From an uncultured Spirochaetaceae bacterium (GTDB lineage Bacteria; Spirochaetota; Spirochaetia; Sphaerochaetales; Sphaerochaetaceae): a stretch of DNA of 64,000 nucleotides. Below the pieces are notes generated by a model. The model was not told where the DNA came from and searched no databases. It worked only from the letters and a program-made list of their open reading frames with translations. Every line of letters begins with the position of its first letter. Positions within the stretch are counted from its first letter, which is position 1. Of the stretch, positions 27,161 through 36,087 are shown piece after piece. Made by a program: the position numbers and the translations under genes. Location: contig CALXYN010000001.1 of NCBI GenBank assembly GCA_944392975.1, positions 20,347 to 84,346 on the forward strand, read 5' to 3'.

Positions 27161-27688
27161 TCAGACGCTTATTTCTGCTGTGACCGGATTATCTAGCGTA
27201 TTCATCACAGCATGAAGTTTCGTGAAAAGTGCGGAAAGAGTAATCATCTCATCTTTCTTGAAAGGAGAAGTGACGTATAATCTCACATCCCCATGCTGAG
27301 GCCTGCCAATTCCTATTCTCAGGCGATAAAATGCATCGCTTCCGATGCGCTCTTTAATGCTTCTGAGTCCATTATGCCCCTGCAAGCCGCCTCCTTTTTG
27401 CAGTTTTGCCTTTCCAAGAGGAAGCTCAAGATCATCATGAACAATGAGAATCTCATCGGCTTTCAGCTTATAAAATGAGGCAGCTTCCGAAATAGCAGTT
27501 CCGGAAAGATTCATCATTGTCATCGGTTTGAGAATCTTCCGACCATTCTCTTCATAGAATGCAGAATGGAATTTCACTTTCCATACGGCATTCTGATAGA
27601 GATCATCTGCGAACAGAAACCCAGCATTGTGCCTGGTCTCTTTATATTCTTTTCCCGGATTTCCAAGGAAGGCTATTAATCGAATCAT
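27161..27688 (-). CDS. pth: Peptidyl-tRNA hydrolase
   Basis: Releases tRNA from stalled peptidyl-tRNA. 175 residues, with FLGNPGKEYKETRHNAGF (active-site His-Asn region) and VHDDLELPLGKAKLQKGGGLQGHNGLRSI (catalytic Asp and substrate loop). Overlaps the upstream flavin reductase gene by 4 nt; the DMT transporter starts just after its stop, making a three-gene unit. Confidence 0.96.
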   Translation of the reverse strand: MIRLIAFLGNPGKEYKETRHNAGFLFADDLYQNAVWKVKFHSAFYEENGRKILKPMTMMNLSGTAISEAASFYKLKADEILIVHDDLELPLGKAKLQKGGGLQGHNGLRSIKERIGSDAFYRLRIGIGRPQHGDVRLYVTSPFKKDEMITLSALFTKLHAVMNTLDNPVTAEISV

Positions 27689-28239
27689 ACTCCTATGAAT
27701 TTAAGGAATAACTCTGCCTGTTTTTCAAGTCTTTCCATGTCTGTATCGGAGATGTGCAGAGTATCTGAAGAGAAATCTTCGGCAGAAATGCTGATGCCAG
27801 TCTCTTCTGCATCCATATGTTCCATTTTCATGAAAACAGCAAATTCTGAAAGTCTCTTTCTTACATTTGCAGTTGCCATTCTGCCACCAGCTCCGGAGAA
27901 CGTGACTTTCTTTCCTGTTAATGCCGTGATTCTCTCAGTATCTCCTTTCTCAAGAGGTCTGGAAAGCCAGTCCAGAAGGTTTTTAAGGCCTCCAGGAATA
28001 TTGAAATTGTATTCAGGTGAGAAAATCCAGATTCCATCAGAATCAAGAATTTCCTTCCTTATTCTGCTTACGATCTCCGGGGCAGGAAACTCTATGTCCT
28101 GAGAGAAGAAAGGGAGATCTGAATAGTCGAGAAAAGAGACCTCGGCCCTTTCTCCGATGATCTCTTTTGCAATCTCTGAAAGTGCCTTGTTAAAGGATTT
28201 TCTCCTCAACGAGCCGATAATGAAAATGATCTTTTTCAT
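27685..28239 (-). CDS. NADPH-dependent FMN reductase-like flavoprotein
   Basis: 184 residues, flavodoxin-like fold. The N-terminal IIGSLRRKSFNKALS phosphate-binding loop and SPEYNFNIPGGLKNLLDWLSR are the family's FMN-binding hallmarks. Probably reduces quinones, azo compounds or FMN; the physiological substrate is not evident. Starts an operon with pth and the DMT transporter. ATG 28239 has no Shine-Dalgarno but TATTCT ends 6 nt upstream (28251-28246), another leaderless-type start. Confidence 0.88.
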   Translation of the reverse strand: MKKIIFIIGSLRRKSFNKALSEIAKEIIGERAEVSFLDYSDLPFFSQDIEFPAPEIVSRIRKEILDSDGIWIFSPEYNFNIPGGLKNLLDWLSRPLEKGDTERITALTGKKVTFSGAGGRMATANVRKRLSEFAVFMKMEHMDAEETGISISAEDFSSDTLHISDTDMERLEKQAELFLKFIGV

Positions 28240-28255
28240 GTAAAAAGAATAACAC

Positions 28256-29536
28256 TTATTTTTCGAGCATCAGACGGAGAATTTCGATATCCGTCTCCTT
28301 CATGCCTTCTTTTCCAACTTTACCGAATGTCTCGATTGTCTTTTCGATGTTTTCTTTCACAAGACCATCTCCAGATACGAATGTCTTTTTCTCCTCATCT
28401 GCCAGTTCGAATCCAAGAATTGCAGCTTCCAGCGCGGAGGATATTTTTGCCGCACACGATGCTTTTGCTCCGTCGCATACGATACCGCCAACAGAAGCAA
28501 GCGTGTTTGTTATCGAATCAGAGATGATTGAGATATCATTGGTATGAAGGAATGCGATGCCGGCAGCGGCTCCTGCTGCAGCAGAGACAGCTCCACAGTA
28601 AGCGGAGAGTGGACCGATATATTTCTTCTGATGGATTGCAATCAGATTGGAAACGGCAAGAGCCCTGAGAATCTCATCTTCGGTTTTCCCCATTGAGTTG
28701 CCATATTCAATAACAGGAAGTGATACAGTAAGTCCCTGGTTTCCACTTCCGGAATTTATCACTACGGGAAGGGGACAGCCTGACATTCTCGCATCTGAGC
28801 CGGCTGCGGCTTTTGCTCTTGCTCTTATACGCACATCGTTCTTGTCGTAATACTTAAGCAGAGTTTTGCCGACAGATACACCATAGGATGATGAAAGGCC
28901 TTCTGCTGCGATTTTCTCATTCAGCTTCCACTGTGTAAGGAGAGCTTCTCTGACAGCTTTCAGATCCGAATGCTCTGCATAGTCTATGATTCCTTCTACT
29001 GACAGATAGCTTTTTCTTTCATCCTCGTCAGCGATATTGTTCTTGCTGCTTTCTCTTCTGGAGATTATCTTTCCATTCTTCATCAGCAAAGAAATCTCAT
29101 TGTGACAATCAACAATGGAAGCAGTTGCTGTCTCATCTCCCTTTCTGACTGTGACCGAGATGAAAAGACCAGGAACACCTTCCTGAAGTTCTGTGCGGCA
29201 AATGCCTTTTGCTATAAGCTCTTCCGTCTTTTTCCTGTCCTCGTCAGTTATTTCTGAAAGGACTTCCAGCGCTTTGTTTGCATTTCCACCAACTATGCCC
29301 AGTATTGCAGCAGTCTCAATCCCTTTCATTCCTCCGGAGTTTGGTACGGTCACACCTTTGACGTTTTTCACGATATTCCCGCTGCAGGCAACAGTCACTG
29401 AATCCGGCATGGCACCAAGAGTTTTTCTTGCTGTCGCTGCTGCTAGTGCAATTGCAATAGGTTCTGTGCAGCCAAGTGCGGGTTTTAGTTCATCGATTAA
29501 TATGCTGTCATAAATACTGTACAAGCTTTTCATCAT
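28256..29536 (-). CDS. L-cysteine desulfidase / UPF0597-type serine dehydratase-like protein
   Basis: 426 residues. N-terminal DELKPALGCTEPIAIALAAATAR and VTVPNSGGMKGIETAAILG are signatures of the CdsB/YhaM family, an Fe-S cluster lyase family related to serine dehydratase alpha chain; conserved cysteines recur in SGCPLPVV, YCGAVSAAAGAAAG and VCDGAKASCAAK. Breaks cysteine to pyruvate, sulfide and ammonia in characterised members. Overlaps the upstream dipeptidase stop; GGAGAG in that overlap serves as its ribosome site. Confidence 0.88.
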   Translation of the reverse strand: MMKSLYSIYDSILIDELKPALGCTEPIAIALAAATARKTLGAMPDSVTVACSGNIVKNVKGVTVPNSGGMKGIETAAILGIVGGNANKALEVLSEITDEDRKKTEELIAKGICRTELQEGVPGLFISVTVRKGDETATASIVDCHNEISLLMKNGKIISRRESSKNNIADEDERKSYLSVEGIIDYAEHSDLKAVREALLTQWKLNEKIAAEGLSSSYGVSVGKTLLKYYDKNDVRIRARAKAAAGSDARMSGCPLPVVINSGSGNQGLTVSLPVIEYGNSMGKTEDEILRALAVSNLIAIHQKKYIGPLSAYCGAVSAAAGAAAGIAFLHTNDISIISDSITNTLASVGGIVCDGAKASCAAKISSALEAAILGFELADEEKKTFVSGDGLVKENIEKTIETFGKVGKEGMKETDIEILRLMLEK

Positions 29537-30828
29537 ATCTCTCCATCAAGATATTCAAGGGCTTCTGTATAGATGAGGAAGCCGTTCTTCATTCTTTCGA
29601 TATGTACGGATTCATTTCTTTGGTGAGCTCTTCCCTGTCCTTGCGGAAACGGGGGAGTAGCATTGCCAAGAGGAGACCCCATGCCATACGCAATTGCCTT
29701 CTGCATTACACGGGCGTAAGTCCCACCTGCCATCACATAAGGAGGTTTGTTGCTGCCATATACTCTGTTCGCGATGTCATTCAAATGCATGATCATGCTG
29801 TCAGGTTCTACTCGGTATCCTGCAGTTGAGGACAGAATGGAGGCATTGAACTTCTTTTTCAGGGTTTCTGCCACATCAGAGGCATTTGCTGAGAGTGGGA
29901 GTCTGATGCTCAATGTGCACACAAGCTCTCTGCTTTCTGTGCGCACCTTTGTCACTACAGCTGTCAGACGGCCTGATTCATCATCTTCTGTAGCAATTGA
30001 CAGACCACTTCCATAGAAATCAGGAAACATGGAGATGTACTTTTCAATTACATCATCTCTTATTCCGGACTCTGAAAGTTTTCTCATGAGGTTCAAAACC
30101 GCATCTTCTCCTCCATCGGGAGTTGCCGGATGTCTGCCTTTTCCTTCTGCTTGTATTGTTCCTTTGATAGTCTCAGCTTCCGCATCATCTATTACGGAAG
30201 CATTGCTTTTGCTGTTTATCGATATGATTTCAGATGAGGAGAACGGTATTCTTATTTCTGCTTTCACTGACCCTTTCTCGCCATATGCGACAGGAAATCC
30301 TGAATCAGGAACGAGTGTCAGGTCTGCCCTGTCATCCTCTTCGAACGCCATTGCTACATCCGGCATACCAATCTCTTCTGCTGATCCAATCCGCAGAAGA
30401 AAATCATTTTTAGGTTGCCATCCATTTTCCAGAAGATATCTGAATGCAAAGAGCACAGCAATCCCTGCTCCTTTATTGTCTGTGCTTCCTCTGCCTACGA
30501 GATGATCTTCTTTCTGATAAAGATCGAAAGGGTCTCTTTCCCATTCGCCTTCTACAGGAACTACATCACCATGACAGGCAACGGCTATTGACTTGCCACC
30601 TTCTGTTCCTCTGATCTTTCCTTCCGCAAAGACATTGTTTACAAGGCGTGTCTCCATGCCTGTTTTCTTCATCTCCGCTTCCATAAAGCGAAGCATTTCA
30701 AGATTGTCTCTGCCGAAGGGAAGACCGTCCTTTCCTGGCACGGCTACACTTTTGAAAGCAACGTAGCGTTTGAGCGTCTCTATATACTCTTCAAGATGTC
30801 TGTTCCACCAAGCTGTCTTTTCTTCCAT
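29533..30828 (-). CDS. M20-family dipeptidase (PepV/Sapep-like)
   Basis: 431 residues; dizinc peptidase cleaving dipeptides. Metal-site motifs: ACHGDVVPVEGEW (His, Asp), GRGSTDNKGAG (bridging Asp), GSAEEIGMPD (Glu catalytic and ligand), LVPDSGFPV. Start at ATG 30828 is preferred because GGAG lies 7 nt before it; an ATG at 30840 has no ribosome site. Cytoplasmic, so it works on imported peptides, and shares a message with the cysteine desulfidase. Confidence 0.9.
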   Translation of the reverse strand: MEEKTAWWNRHLEEYIETLKRYVAFKSVAVPGKDGLPFGRDNLEMLRFMEAEMKKTGMETRLVNNVFAEGKIRGTEGGKSIAVACHGDVVPVEGEWERDPFDLYQKEDHLVGRGSTDNKGAGIAVLFAFRYLLENGWQPKNDFLLRIGSAEEIGMPDVAMAFEEDDRADLTLVPDSGFPVAYGEKGSVKAEIRIPFSSSEIISINSKSNASVIDDAEAETIKGTIQAEGKGRHPATPDGGEDAVLNLMRKLSESGIRDDVIEKYISMFPDFYGSGLSIATEDDESGRLTAVVTKVRTESRELVCTLSIRLPLSANASDVAETLKKKFNASILSSTAGYRVEPDSMIMHLNDIANRVYGSNKPPYVMAGGTYARVMQKAIAYGMGSPLGNATPPFPQGQGRAHQRNESVHIERMKNGFLIYTEALEYLDGEI

Positions 30829-30861
30829 ATAGTACTCCATAAAAGGACGGTTCCATCAGTT

Positions 30862-32439
30862 TCAGTAGAGAAGGTTATTCTCTTCTGCGACCTTTATTGC
30901 TTCTTCTTCCCATGCAAGGCCACCAAGCTCATCGAACTGCTTGATGAATGCTGCCCAGTTCTCCGGAGTAAGCTCTCTGTTTCCAGATGCAAACTCAGCA
31001 AGAGACTGCTCATAGAAGCGCTGCAGGTCTCCGCTTGGGAGCGGGAGGATATCAACACCGGGCTGCTTGATCCAAGGACACTGCTGCATCTCGCGGAGAG
31101 TTGTGAGTGCAGACATTTCCTTTCCTGATACAGCTGTGGTGTAGGATGGATATCTTGACTGAAGCTCTGCTTCTCCCCAGTAGAATGCAAGACCCTTGAG
31201 CTGGAGAAGTGGCTGAGCTGCACTCTGGCCGAATCCGAGTGATGGATCAGGAAGACCTTCTGTGATAGGTACTCCATTCTCATCAAGTATGAAGTTCACA
31301 CCTTCTTCTCCCCAGCCAATCATGTAGTATCCAGGACCTGACATCCATTCGAGAAGCTTTGCAATGTAAGGAAGCTTTCCTTCATCTGCTGCTCTCTGAG
31401 AGACAGCAACAACACCACCGTTAACGTTTGTATAAACTCCGACTGCAGACTTTCCTTCCGGTCCTACAGGTGGGTCAATGACAATCCATTCACCATCTGG
31501 GAAGTTTGCATCGAATGGAGCATAGTTGGATTCAGCTGCATATGAAGCATGCTGCTCTCTCATGATTCCATACTTTCCGGCTTTCCATGCAGCCTTGAAA
31601 TCATCTTTCTTCTGGCTGAGCCAGTTAGGATCGATTACACCTTCATTGCACATCTCGATGATGTACTTCATTGCATCGTAGTATTCGGGCTTATGGATGT
31701 TGAGGCCAGGATTCTCCTTGGAGAGATCCCATGTTCCGGCACAGCCAAAGGCGCCGAAGAACGGATCAAGTCTTCTTCCAAGACCTTCTTCGGATGCTGT
31801 TATCTCAATAAATGTGCCATAGCCATATGTATCGTCCTTGCCATTTCCATCTGGATCGTCATATGTGAAGGCTTTCATTACCTCCATGTATTCATCGAGA
31901 GTATGAGGAATCTCGAGACCAAGATTGTCCAGCCAGTCCTTTCTGATAAGAATACCCTCATTCTTCTTGATGTCGCCTGTGGAAGCTGTAAGACCATAGA
32001 CATGACCATCGATTGTCGCATATCTGATTGAGTCCTCGTTGTACATCTTTGCAGTGCGGTCCGGCATCATCTCGAACATGTCGTCAATTGGTGCAAGAAG
32101 TCCCTGTTCTACGAGATGAACCATTGTCGGGCGGCTGAGACTCATCATATCAGGGAGGCTGTTAGCAGCACCTGCTGCCAGCATCTTCATATCCCTGTCA
32201 GTTGCAGAAGAGGGAAGCATTGTAAGTTCCAGGTTGATTCCCAGCTCTTCTCTGATGACGTCAAATACAAACCAATCCTCTGGTGGTGGACCAGCTTCAA
32301 CGATAGCCGGGTTGTACCAGAAAGTAATTGTTGTGAGTCCGTTCTCATCAACAAGAGGTTCTGATTCTTTTGATCCTCCTGCTGTCAGAATTCCCATTGC
32401 CATGATGAGAATCAGTGAGATTGAGAGAATTCTTTTCAT
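30862..32439 (-). CDS. Extracellular solute-binding protein (ABC family 1), no cognate permease nearby
   Basis: 525 residues. Signal peptide 1-20 runs into AGGSKE with no lipobox cysteine. The body is a Venus-flytrap SBP of the long LplA/LipO-like class (ITFWYNPAIVEAG, IRKDWLDNLGLEIPHTLDEYMEVMKAF, DPDGNGKDDTYGYGTF). Usually paired with two permeases for oligosaccharides or peptides; none lies in this window. AGGAGG precedes ATG 32439. It follows the URO-D-like gene by 12 nt and precedes the dipeptidase, forming a four-gene minus-strand unit. Confidence 0.88.
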   Translation of the reverse strand: MKRILSISLILIMAMGILTAGGSKESEPLVDENGLTTITFWYNPAIVEAGPPPEDWFVFDVIREELGINLELTMLPSSATDRDMKMLAAGAANSLPDMMSLSRPTMVHLVEQGLLAPIDDMFEMMPDRTAKMYNEDSIRYATIDGHVYGLTASTGDIKKNEGILIRKDWLDNLGLEIPHTLDEYMEVMKAFTYDDPDGNGKDDTYGYGTFIEITASEEGLGRRLDPFFGAFGCAGTWDLSKENPGLNIHKPEYYDAMKYIIEMCNEGVIDPNWLSQKKDDFKAAWKAGKYGIMREQHASYAAESNYAPFDANFPDGEWIVIDPPVGPEGKSAVGVYTNVNGGVVAVSQRAADEGKLPYIAKLLEWMSGPGYYMIGWGEEGVNFILDENGVPITEGLPDPSLGFGQSAAQPLLQLKGLAFYWGEAELQSRYPSYTTAVSGKEMSALTTLREMQQCPWIKQPGVDILPLPSGDLQRFYEQSLAEFASGNRELTPENWAAFIKQFDELGGLAWEEEAIKVAEENNLLY

Positions 32440-32451
32440 TCTTCCTCCTTT

Positions 32452-33417
32452 TCAGAGACTGTCCCTTGCAGCCTCTGTAGCTGTTCTTATTCTTTCAACC
32501 GGTAAATCAGATCCCAAAGTGCAATCTGCCCCGAGTATGAATTTCTTTCCTTTCATCTCTCTCCTGAGTCTGTGTACCTCTTCCCTGATGTCCTCAAGAG
32601 AGCCATCTACGATGATACCGCTTCTGTTTTCAAGACCACCAAGAATAGTCTTTCCAGGGAAAATCCTCTCTCCTTCTTCAATAGAGATGTTGTTTTCATA
32701 GATTCCCCAGTTAACAACATCTACATATGGCGCATATGAAGCATATCGTTCCATCTCGAGTTTCTTCTTGCACATATGAAGGATTACAGTCTTTCCCATT
32801 TCCTTTGCAGTCTGCATTACAAGTTTGTCAAATGGAGCTTCCTCCACTTCAAATTCCTCTGCGGTGAACATATCCTTCTCCGCACCAAGAGCTGCATAGT
32901 AAATGCCATCGCATCCAGCTTCGAGAACACTCTGGACAAGCAGAGAGAGACCTTCTGCTATACGTTTCTTTGCATCGAGGTAGGGCTGGGGGTTTTCCCT
33001 GTAGAGACCAACCTGGACTCTTCTTATCTCTTCCAGCGCCTGATACTGAGGCCTCATAGTATGAACAAAAGAGAAAGAGGCTCCATGGATTGTGCAGACT
33101 GAAAATGAATCGCCACCGGTTTTGTCCAGGATTGCTTTGACAAGATCTGTCTGATGCACGATAAACTCTGATTTCCTTGTAAAAGGTCCGATACGATTGA
33201 AATCCTCGGATGTCTTTACCCCCGGATTTGACGGAAACAGGTTTTCGTTCATTATCTTGATGATATCTGTATCAGTATCTCTGAAGAATTCCAGATGCTT
33301 TTTGACAGCTGCATCTCCATAACGGTAGTCAGGACCGAAATGAATGGAGAAAGAAGATGGAACAGCTTCTTCTATCTGGCCGTTAAGTGTTTTCTGAACA
33401 AGTTCTTTTTTTGTCAT
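32452..33417 (-). CDS. Uroporphyrinogen decarboxylase (URO-D) superfamily protein
   Basis: 321 residues, TIM-barrel of the URO-D/MtaA class: LEAGCDGIYYAALGAEKDMFTAEEFEVEEAPF, VILHMCKKKLEM and ILGGLENRSGIIVDG match the fold's conserved blocks. No other haem gene is close, and the arginines that hold the tetrapyrrole in true HemE (N-terminal PVWxMRQAGR) are absent, so a methyltransferase or unknown role is more likely than haem synthesis. First gene of the unit with the solute-binding protein. Confidence 0.8.
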   Translation of the reverse strand: MTKKELVQKTLNGQIEEAVPSSFSIHFGPDYRYGDAAVKKHLEFFRDTDTDIIKIMNENLFPSNPGVKTSEDFNRIGPFTRKSEFIVHQTDLVKAILDKTGGDSFSVCTIHGASFSFVHTMRPQYQALEEIRRVQVGLYRENPQPYLDAKKRIAEGLSLLVQSVLEAGCDGIYYAALGAEKDMFTAEEFEVEEAPFDKLVMQTAKEMGKTVILHMCKKKLEMERYASYAPYVDVVNWGIYENNISIEEGERIFPGKTILGGLENRSGIIVDGSLEDIREEVHRLRREMKGKKFILGADCTLGSDLPVERIRTATEAARDSL

Positions 33418-33472
33418 TATTTTTGTAGCGTCCTTGTAATATCTTTGTAGAATATTATTAGCGTGATATATG

Positions 33473-33487
33473 AATCCTGCAAGGATT
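33473..33487. promoter_or_regulatory. Small dyad upstream of the S10 peptidase
   Basis: AATCCT-GCA-AGGATT (33473-33487), a perfect 6-3-6 palindrome in the 90-bp divergent gap, 6 nt before the peptidase's AAAGGAGG ribosome site. It could be an operator for the GntR regulator encoded downstream, or a leader hairpin. No convincing -35/-10 pair was picked. Confidence 0.35.
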
Positions 33488-33507
33488 ATTTTTCGAAAGG
33501 AGGCAAT

Positions 33508-34947
33508 ATGGTCAGATGTGATGTTTTTGAACCTTTAAGGTATGAGGGTGGTGGAAGTCTGGAAATACATGGAGAACGGATTAGCTACCATACTGTAAGC
33601 GAAGATACTGTATTTTATGATGGCTGCGGAAAGCCAATAGCATCTGTCTTTTCCTTCTCGTATTTCAGAAATGATGTCCCTAATCCGGAAAATAGACCTG
33701 TAATATTTGCTTTTAATGGTGGCCCCGGGACATCATCGTTCATGCTTCATGCAGGTTTTCTGGGAACAAAGAGGGTTTCATACTCAGAGGACGTCGACTC
33801 AGTTTCCGGACTTCCTCCCTATGCAGTTTCTGATAACATGGATTGCCTTCTGGACACTGCAGATATAGTGCTCTACGATCCGGTAGGAACAGGATTCGGA
33901 ACGCTCCTTGATGAATCAAAGAAAGAGGAGTTCTTCGGCATTGAAAAAGATGCTGAGATTTTCCTTTGCTTTGTTGAGAAATGGTTGCAGCGATATAACA
34001 GATGGCTGAGTCCGAAATACGTCATTGGCGAAAGCTATGGTTGCACAAGAGCTGCAACAGCTGCTGGCATTGCAACACGGAGAAGCCCTTACAGAAGCTA
34101 TGATTTTGCCTTTGATGGTATTGTTTTCATTGGCAGTACGGTTACGACAGGAAAATATTTTTCCAGAGAAGTTCCTGTAGAACCTTCTGTTCTTAGTATC
34201 CCGTCCCTTGCGGCAGTTAACTGGTATCACAATACGGACCACTCAACACCTGTTGGAAAATGGGTTGAGGAGGCAAAGAATTTTGCTGATTCTGAGTACC
34301 TTCTGGCCCTGTATCTTGGAAGAAGACTTGAGGCAGAGAAAAAGGTGGATATACAGAAGAAACTGATGTATTACACAGGAGTTTCAGAAGAATATCTGAA
34401 GGAACATGGTATGCGTATTGATGTTCTTTCATACAGAAGCGAGGTGATAAAAAATAAGGGAAGAAGTGTCTCCAAGCTCGATGCAAGACTTACAAGACCT
34501 CTTTATGAGCCTGAGACTGATGAATATACATACTTACGGGATCCGGATGCCATTTCAAAAGGCAAGTACAATACAGCCTTTGTCTCTGTTCTGCAGGGAA
34601 GCATTTTCCCTGTTCTTGGCATTGAGAATTGTCCTCGTCTCTATGTTCCTTCTGCTCCACTTAATAAGAAATGGGATTATGAAGCTGAGCTTACTACCGC
34701 AAAGCATCTTTATAATGCAATGCAGAGGACACCTGGTATGAGAGCCTTCTTCGCCAGCGGCTATTATGATATGACTACTGAAATCGGTGTGACAGAATAC
34801 ATGCTTGATCATGCTTCTTTGCCATCTGAGAGGGTGTTCCATAAAGGATATTCTTCAGGTCATATGATTTACATTGGAAATGATACATGCAGGGAGCTTT
34901 CTGAGGATATCAGGGTTTTCATTAATGGAAGATGTCCGGTAAAATGA
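33508..34947 (+). CDS. S10-family (serine carboxypeptidase-like) peptidase, apparently cytoplasmic
   Basis: 479 residues. The alpha/beta-hydrolase triad motifs are present: oxyanion NGGPGTSSF (70-78), nucleophile S176 in IGESYG, Asp in FASGYYDMTTE, His in SSGHMIY. Removes C-terminal residues from peptides in the family. No signal peptide, unlike most S10 enzymes, so probably part of intracellular peptide breakdown with the M20 and M24 peptidases. Start ATG 33508 follows AAAGGAGG. The GntR gene lies 18 nt downstream. Confidence 0.87.
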   Translation: MVRCDVFEPLRYEGGGSLEIHGERISYHTVSEDTVFYDGCGKPIASVFSFSYFRNDVPNPENRPVIFAFNGGPGTSSFMLHAGFLGTKRVSYSEDVDSVSGLPPYAVSDNMDCLLDTADIVLYDPVGTGFGTLLDESKKEEFFGIEKDAEIFLCFVEKWLQRYNRWLSPKYVIGESYGCTRAATAAGIATRRSPYRSYDFAFDGIVFIGSTVTTGKYFSREVPVEPSVLSIPSLAAVNWYHNTDHSTPVGKWVEEAKNFADSEYLLALYLGRRLEAEKKVDIQKKLMYYTGVSEEYLKEHGMRIDVLSYRSEVIKNKGRSVSKLDARLTRPLYEPETDEYTYLRDPDAISKGKYNTAFVSVLQGSIFPVLGIENCPRLYVPSAPLNKKWDYEAELTTAKHLYNAMQRTPGMRAFFASGYYDMTTEIGVTEYMLDHASLPSERVFHKGYSSGHMIYIGNDTCRELSEDIRVFINGRCPVK

Positions 34948-34965
34948 TGGCAAGGAAAAGCAATA

Positions 34966-35604
34966 ATGGAAAAAGCTGAAAAGAACATGAAGGATAGGAT
35001 TTATCAGTCAATGCTTTCTGATATCCTTCAGGGAATATATGTTCCGGAGGTGCCATTTACAGAGAAAGAGCTTACTGAGAAATACGGGATTTCAAAATCT
35101 CCAATCCGTGAAGCTTTAATAGAGCTCTGCAATGAAGGTGTGCTCCGTTCAATCCCAAGATATGGTTACGAGGTTCTGAGAATCAAGGAAAAGGAAGTCA
35201 GGGATGCAAAGGCAACCAGGATTCTTCTTGAATGCGGTGCTCTTGACTGCTATTTTGATAAACTCACGACTGAGCGTTATGAGGAGCTTTTGGAGACAAT
35301 CAATGCTCCCAGAGATGAAACAGAAGGCCTGTTGTCACATTGGGACAGAAACAGCCGTTTCCATATTGCTCTGATGGAAAGCTATGGAAATGAATGTCTT
35401 ACAGATATCCTCAAGAGGCTCATGATTCTCATGAAAAGAGCATATGCACAGTACCAGTACAATAAATGGCAGAAGCTTGGATTTCCAGGAACTGCTACAA
35501 ATCACAGAGAACTTCTGGAAGCAGTCAGAAATGGCGATAAGGAAAAGGCTGTTTCAATTCTCCGCCGGGATATAGAATCGTTTGATACATCGTTCCTTTC
35601 ATGA
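34966..35604 (+). CDS. GntR-family (FadR/FCD) transcriptional regulator
   Basis: 212 residues: N-terminal winged helix (about 10-75, LTEKYGISKSPIREALIELCNEGVL) and a helical FCD ligand domain (about 85-205, with HIALMESYGNE and TNHRELLEAVRNGD, whose histidines and acidic residues bind a metal in the family). FCD regulators respond to small organic acids or amino acids. Position suggests control of the adjoining peptidase and the divergent URO-D/SBP/dipeptidase unit. Confidence 0.9.
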   Translation: MEKAEKNMKDRIYQSMLSDILQGIYVPEVPFTEKELTEKYGISKSPIREALIELCNEGVLRSIPRYGYEVLRIKEKEVRDAKATRILLECGALDCYFDKLTTERYEELLETINAPRDETEGLLSHWDRNSRFHIALMESYGNECLTDILKRLMILMKRAYAQYQYNKWQKLGFPGTATNHRELLEAVRNGDKEKAVSILRRDIESFDTSFLS

Positions 35605-35676
35605 GGTGTTTCCTATTCCTTTCCTCCGCGCCAAAGGAGTAGAATATACGCGTACATACGCACATGGAGGTGTAAT

Positions 35677-36087
35677 ATGGCAACAAACAAGGTTAGCGGG
35701 GATTTTATCCTCAAGATACTTGTAGGTATTCTTTTTGTTGTTATCGGGATTGAGGGTATTGCAGATTTCGGTGGAAATGCAATTTATGACGAGCTTGATC
35801 AGACATTCGATATAATCGTAGGCGTCGTCCTTCTGGTTGCTGGTCTCCTTCTGATTGTTCCTTCATTCATCGGAGGAATAAAGGCTTCTTTCACAAAAGT
35901 CTCTACGCTTGTCGTCCTTGTCGCCTGGATTATCTTCATAATACTTGAAGATTTCATTTACGGACTTGGTGGTCTTAATGGTGATGAATGGTTTTTGTGG
36001 CTTGAAGATCTGGTTTACCATCTGCTTATTCTTTACTGCATTTACCGTGTAGCAACACCAGCTGTCCGCAAGCTTGGAAATAAGTAA
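35677..36087 (+). CDS. Small four-helix membrane protein, unknown function
   Basis: 136 residues with four hydrophobic segments (ILKILVGILFVVIGIEGIA; IIVGVVLLVAGLLLIVPSF; VSTLVVLVAWIIFIILEDF; LEDLVYHLLILYCIYRV). GGAGGT lies 7 nt upstream of ATG 35677. No family recognised. Its stop adjoins the converging nth stop. Confidence 0.7.
   Translation: MATNKVSGDFILKILVGILFVVIGIEGIADFGGNAIYDELDQTFDIIVGVVLLVAGLLLIVPSFIGGIKASFTKVSTLVVLVAWIIFIILEDFIYGLGGLNGDEWFLWLEDLVYHLLILYCIYRVATPAVRKLGNK

Noticed and set aside
35605..35676. Possible terminator at CTCC/GGAG and CCTTT/AAAGG near 35620-35640
   Set aside because: Stems are short and no T-tract follows.
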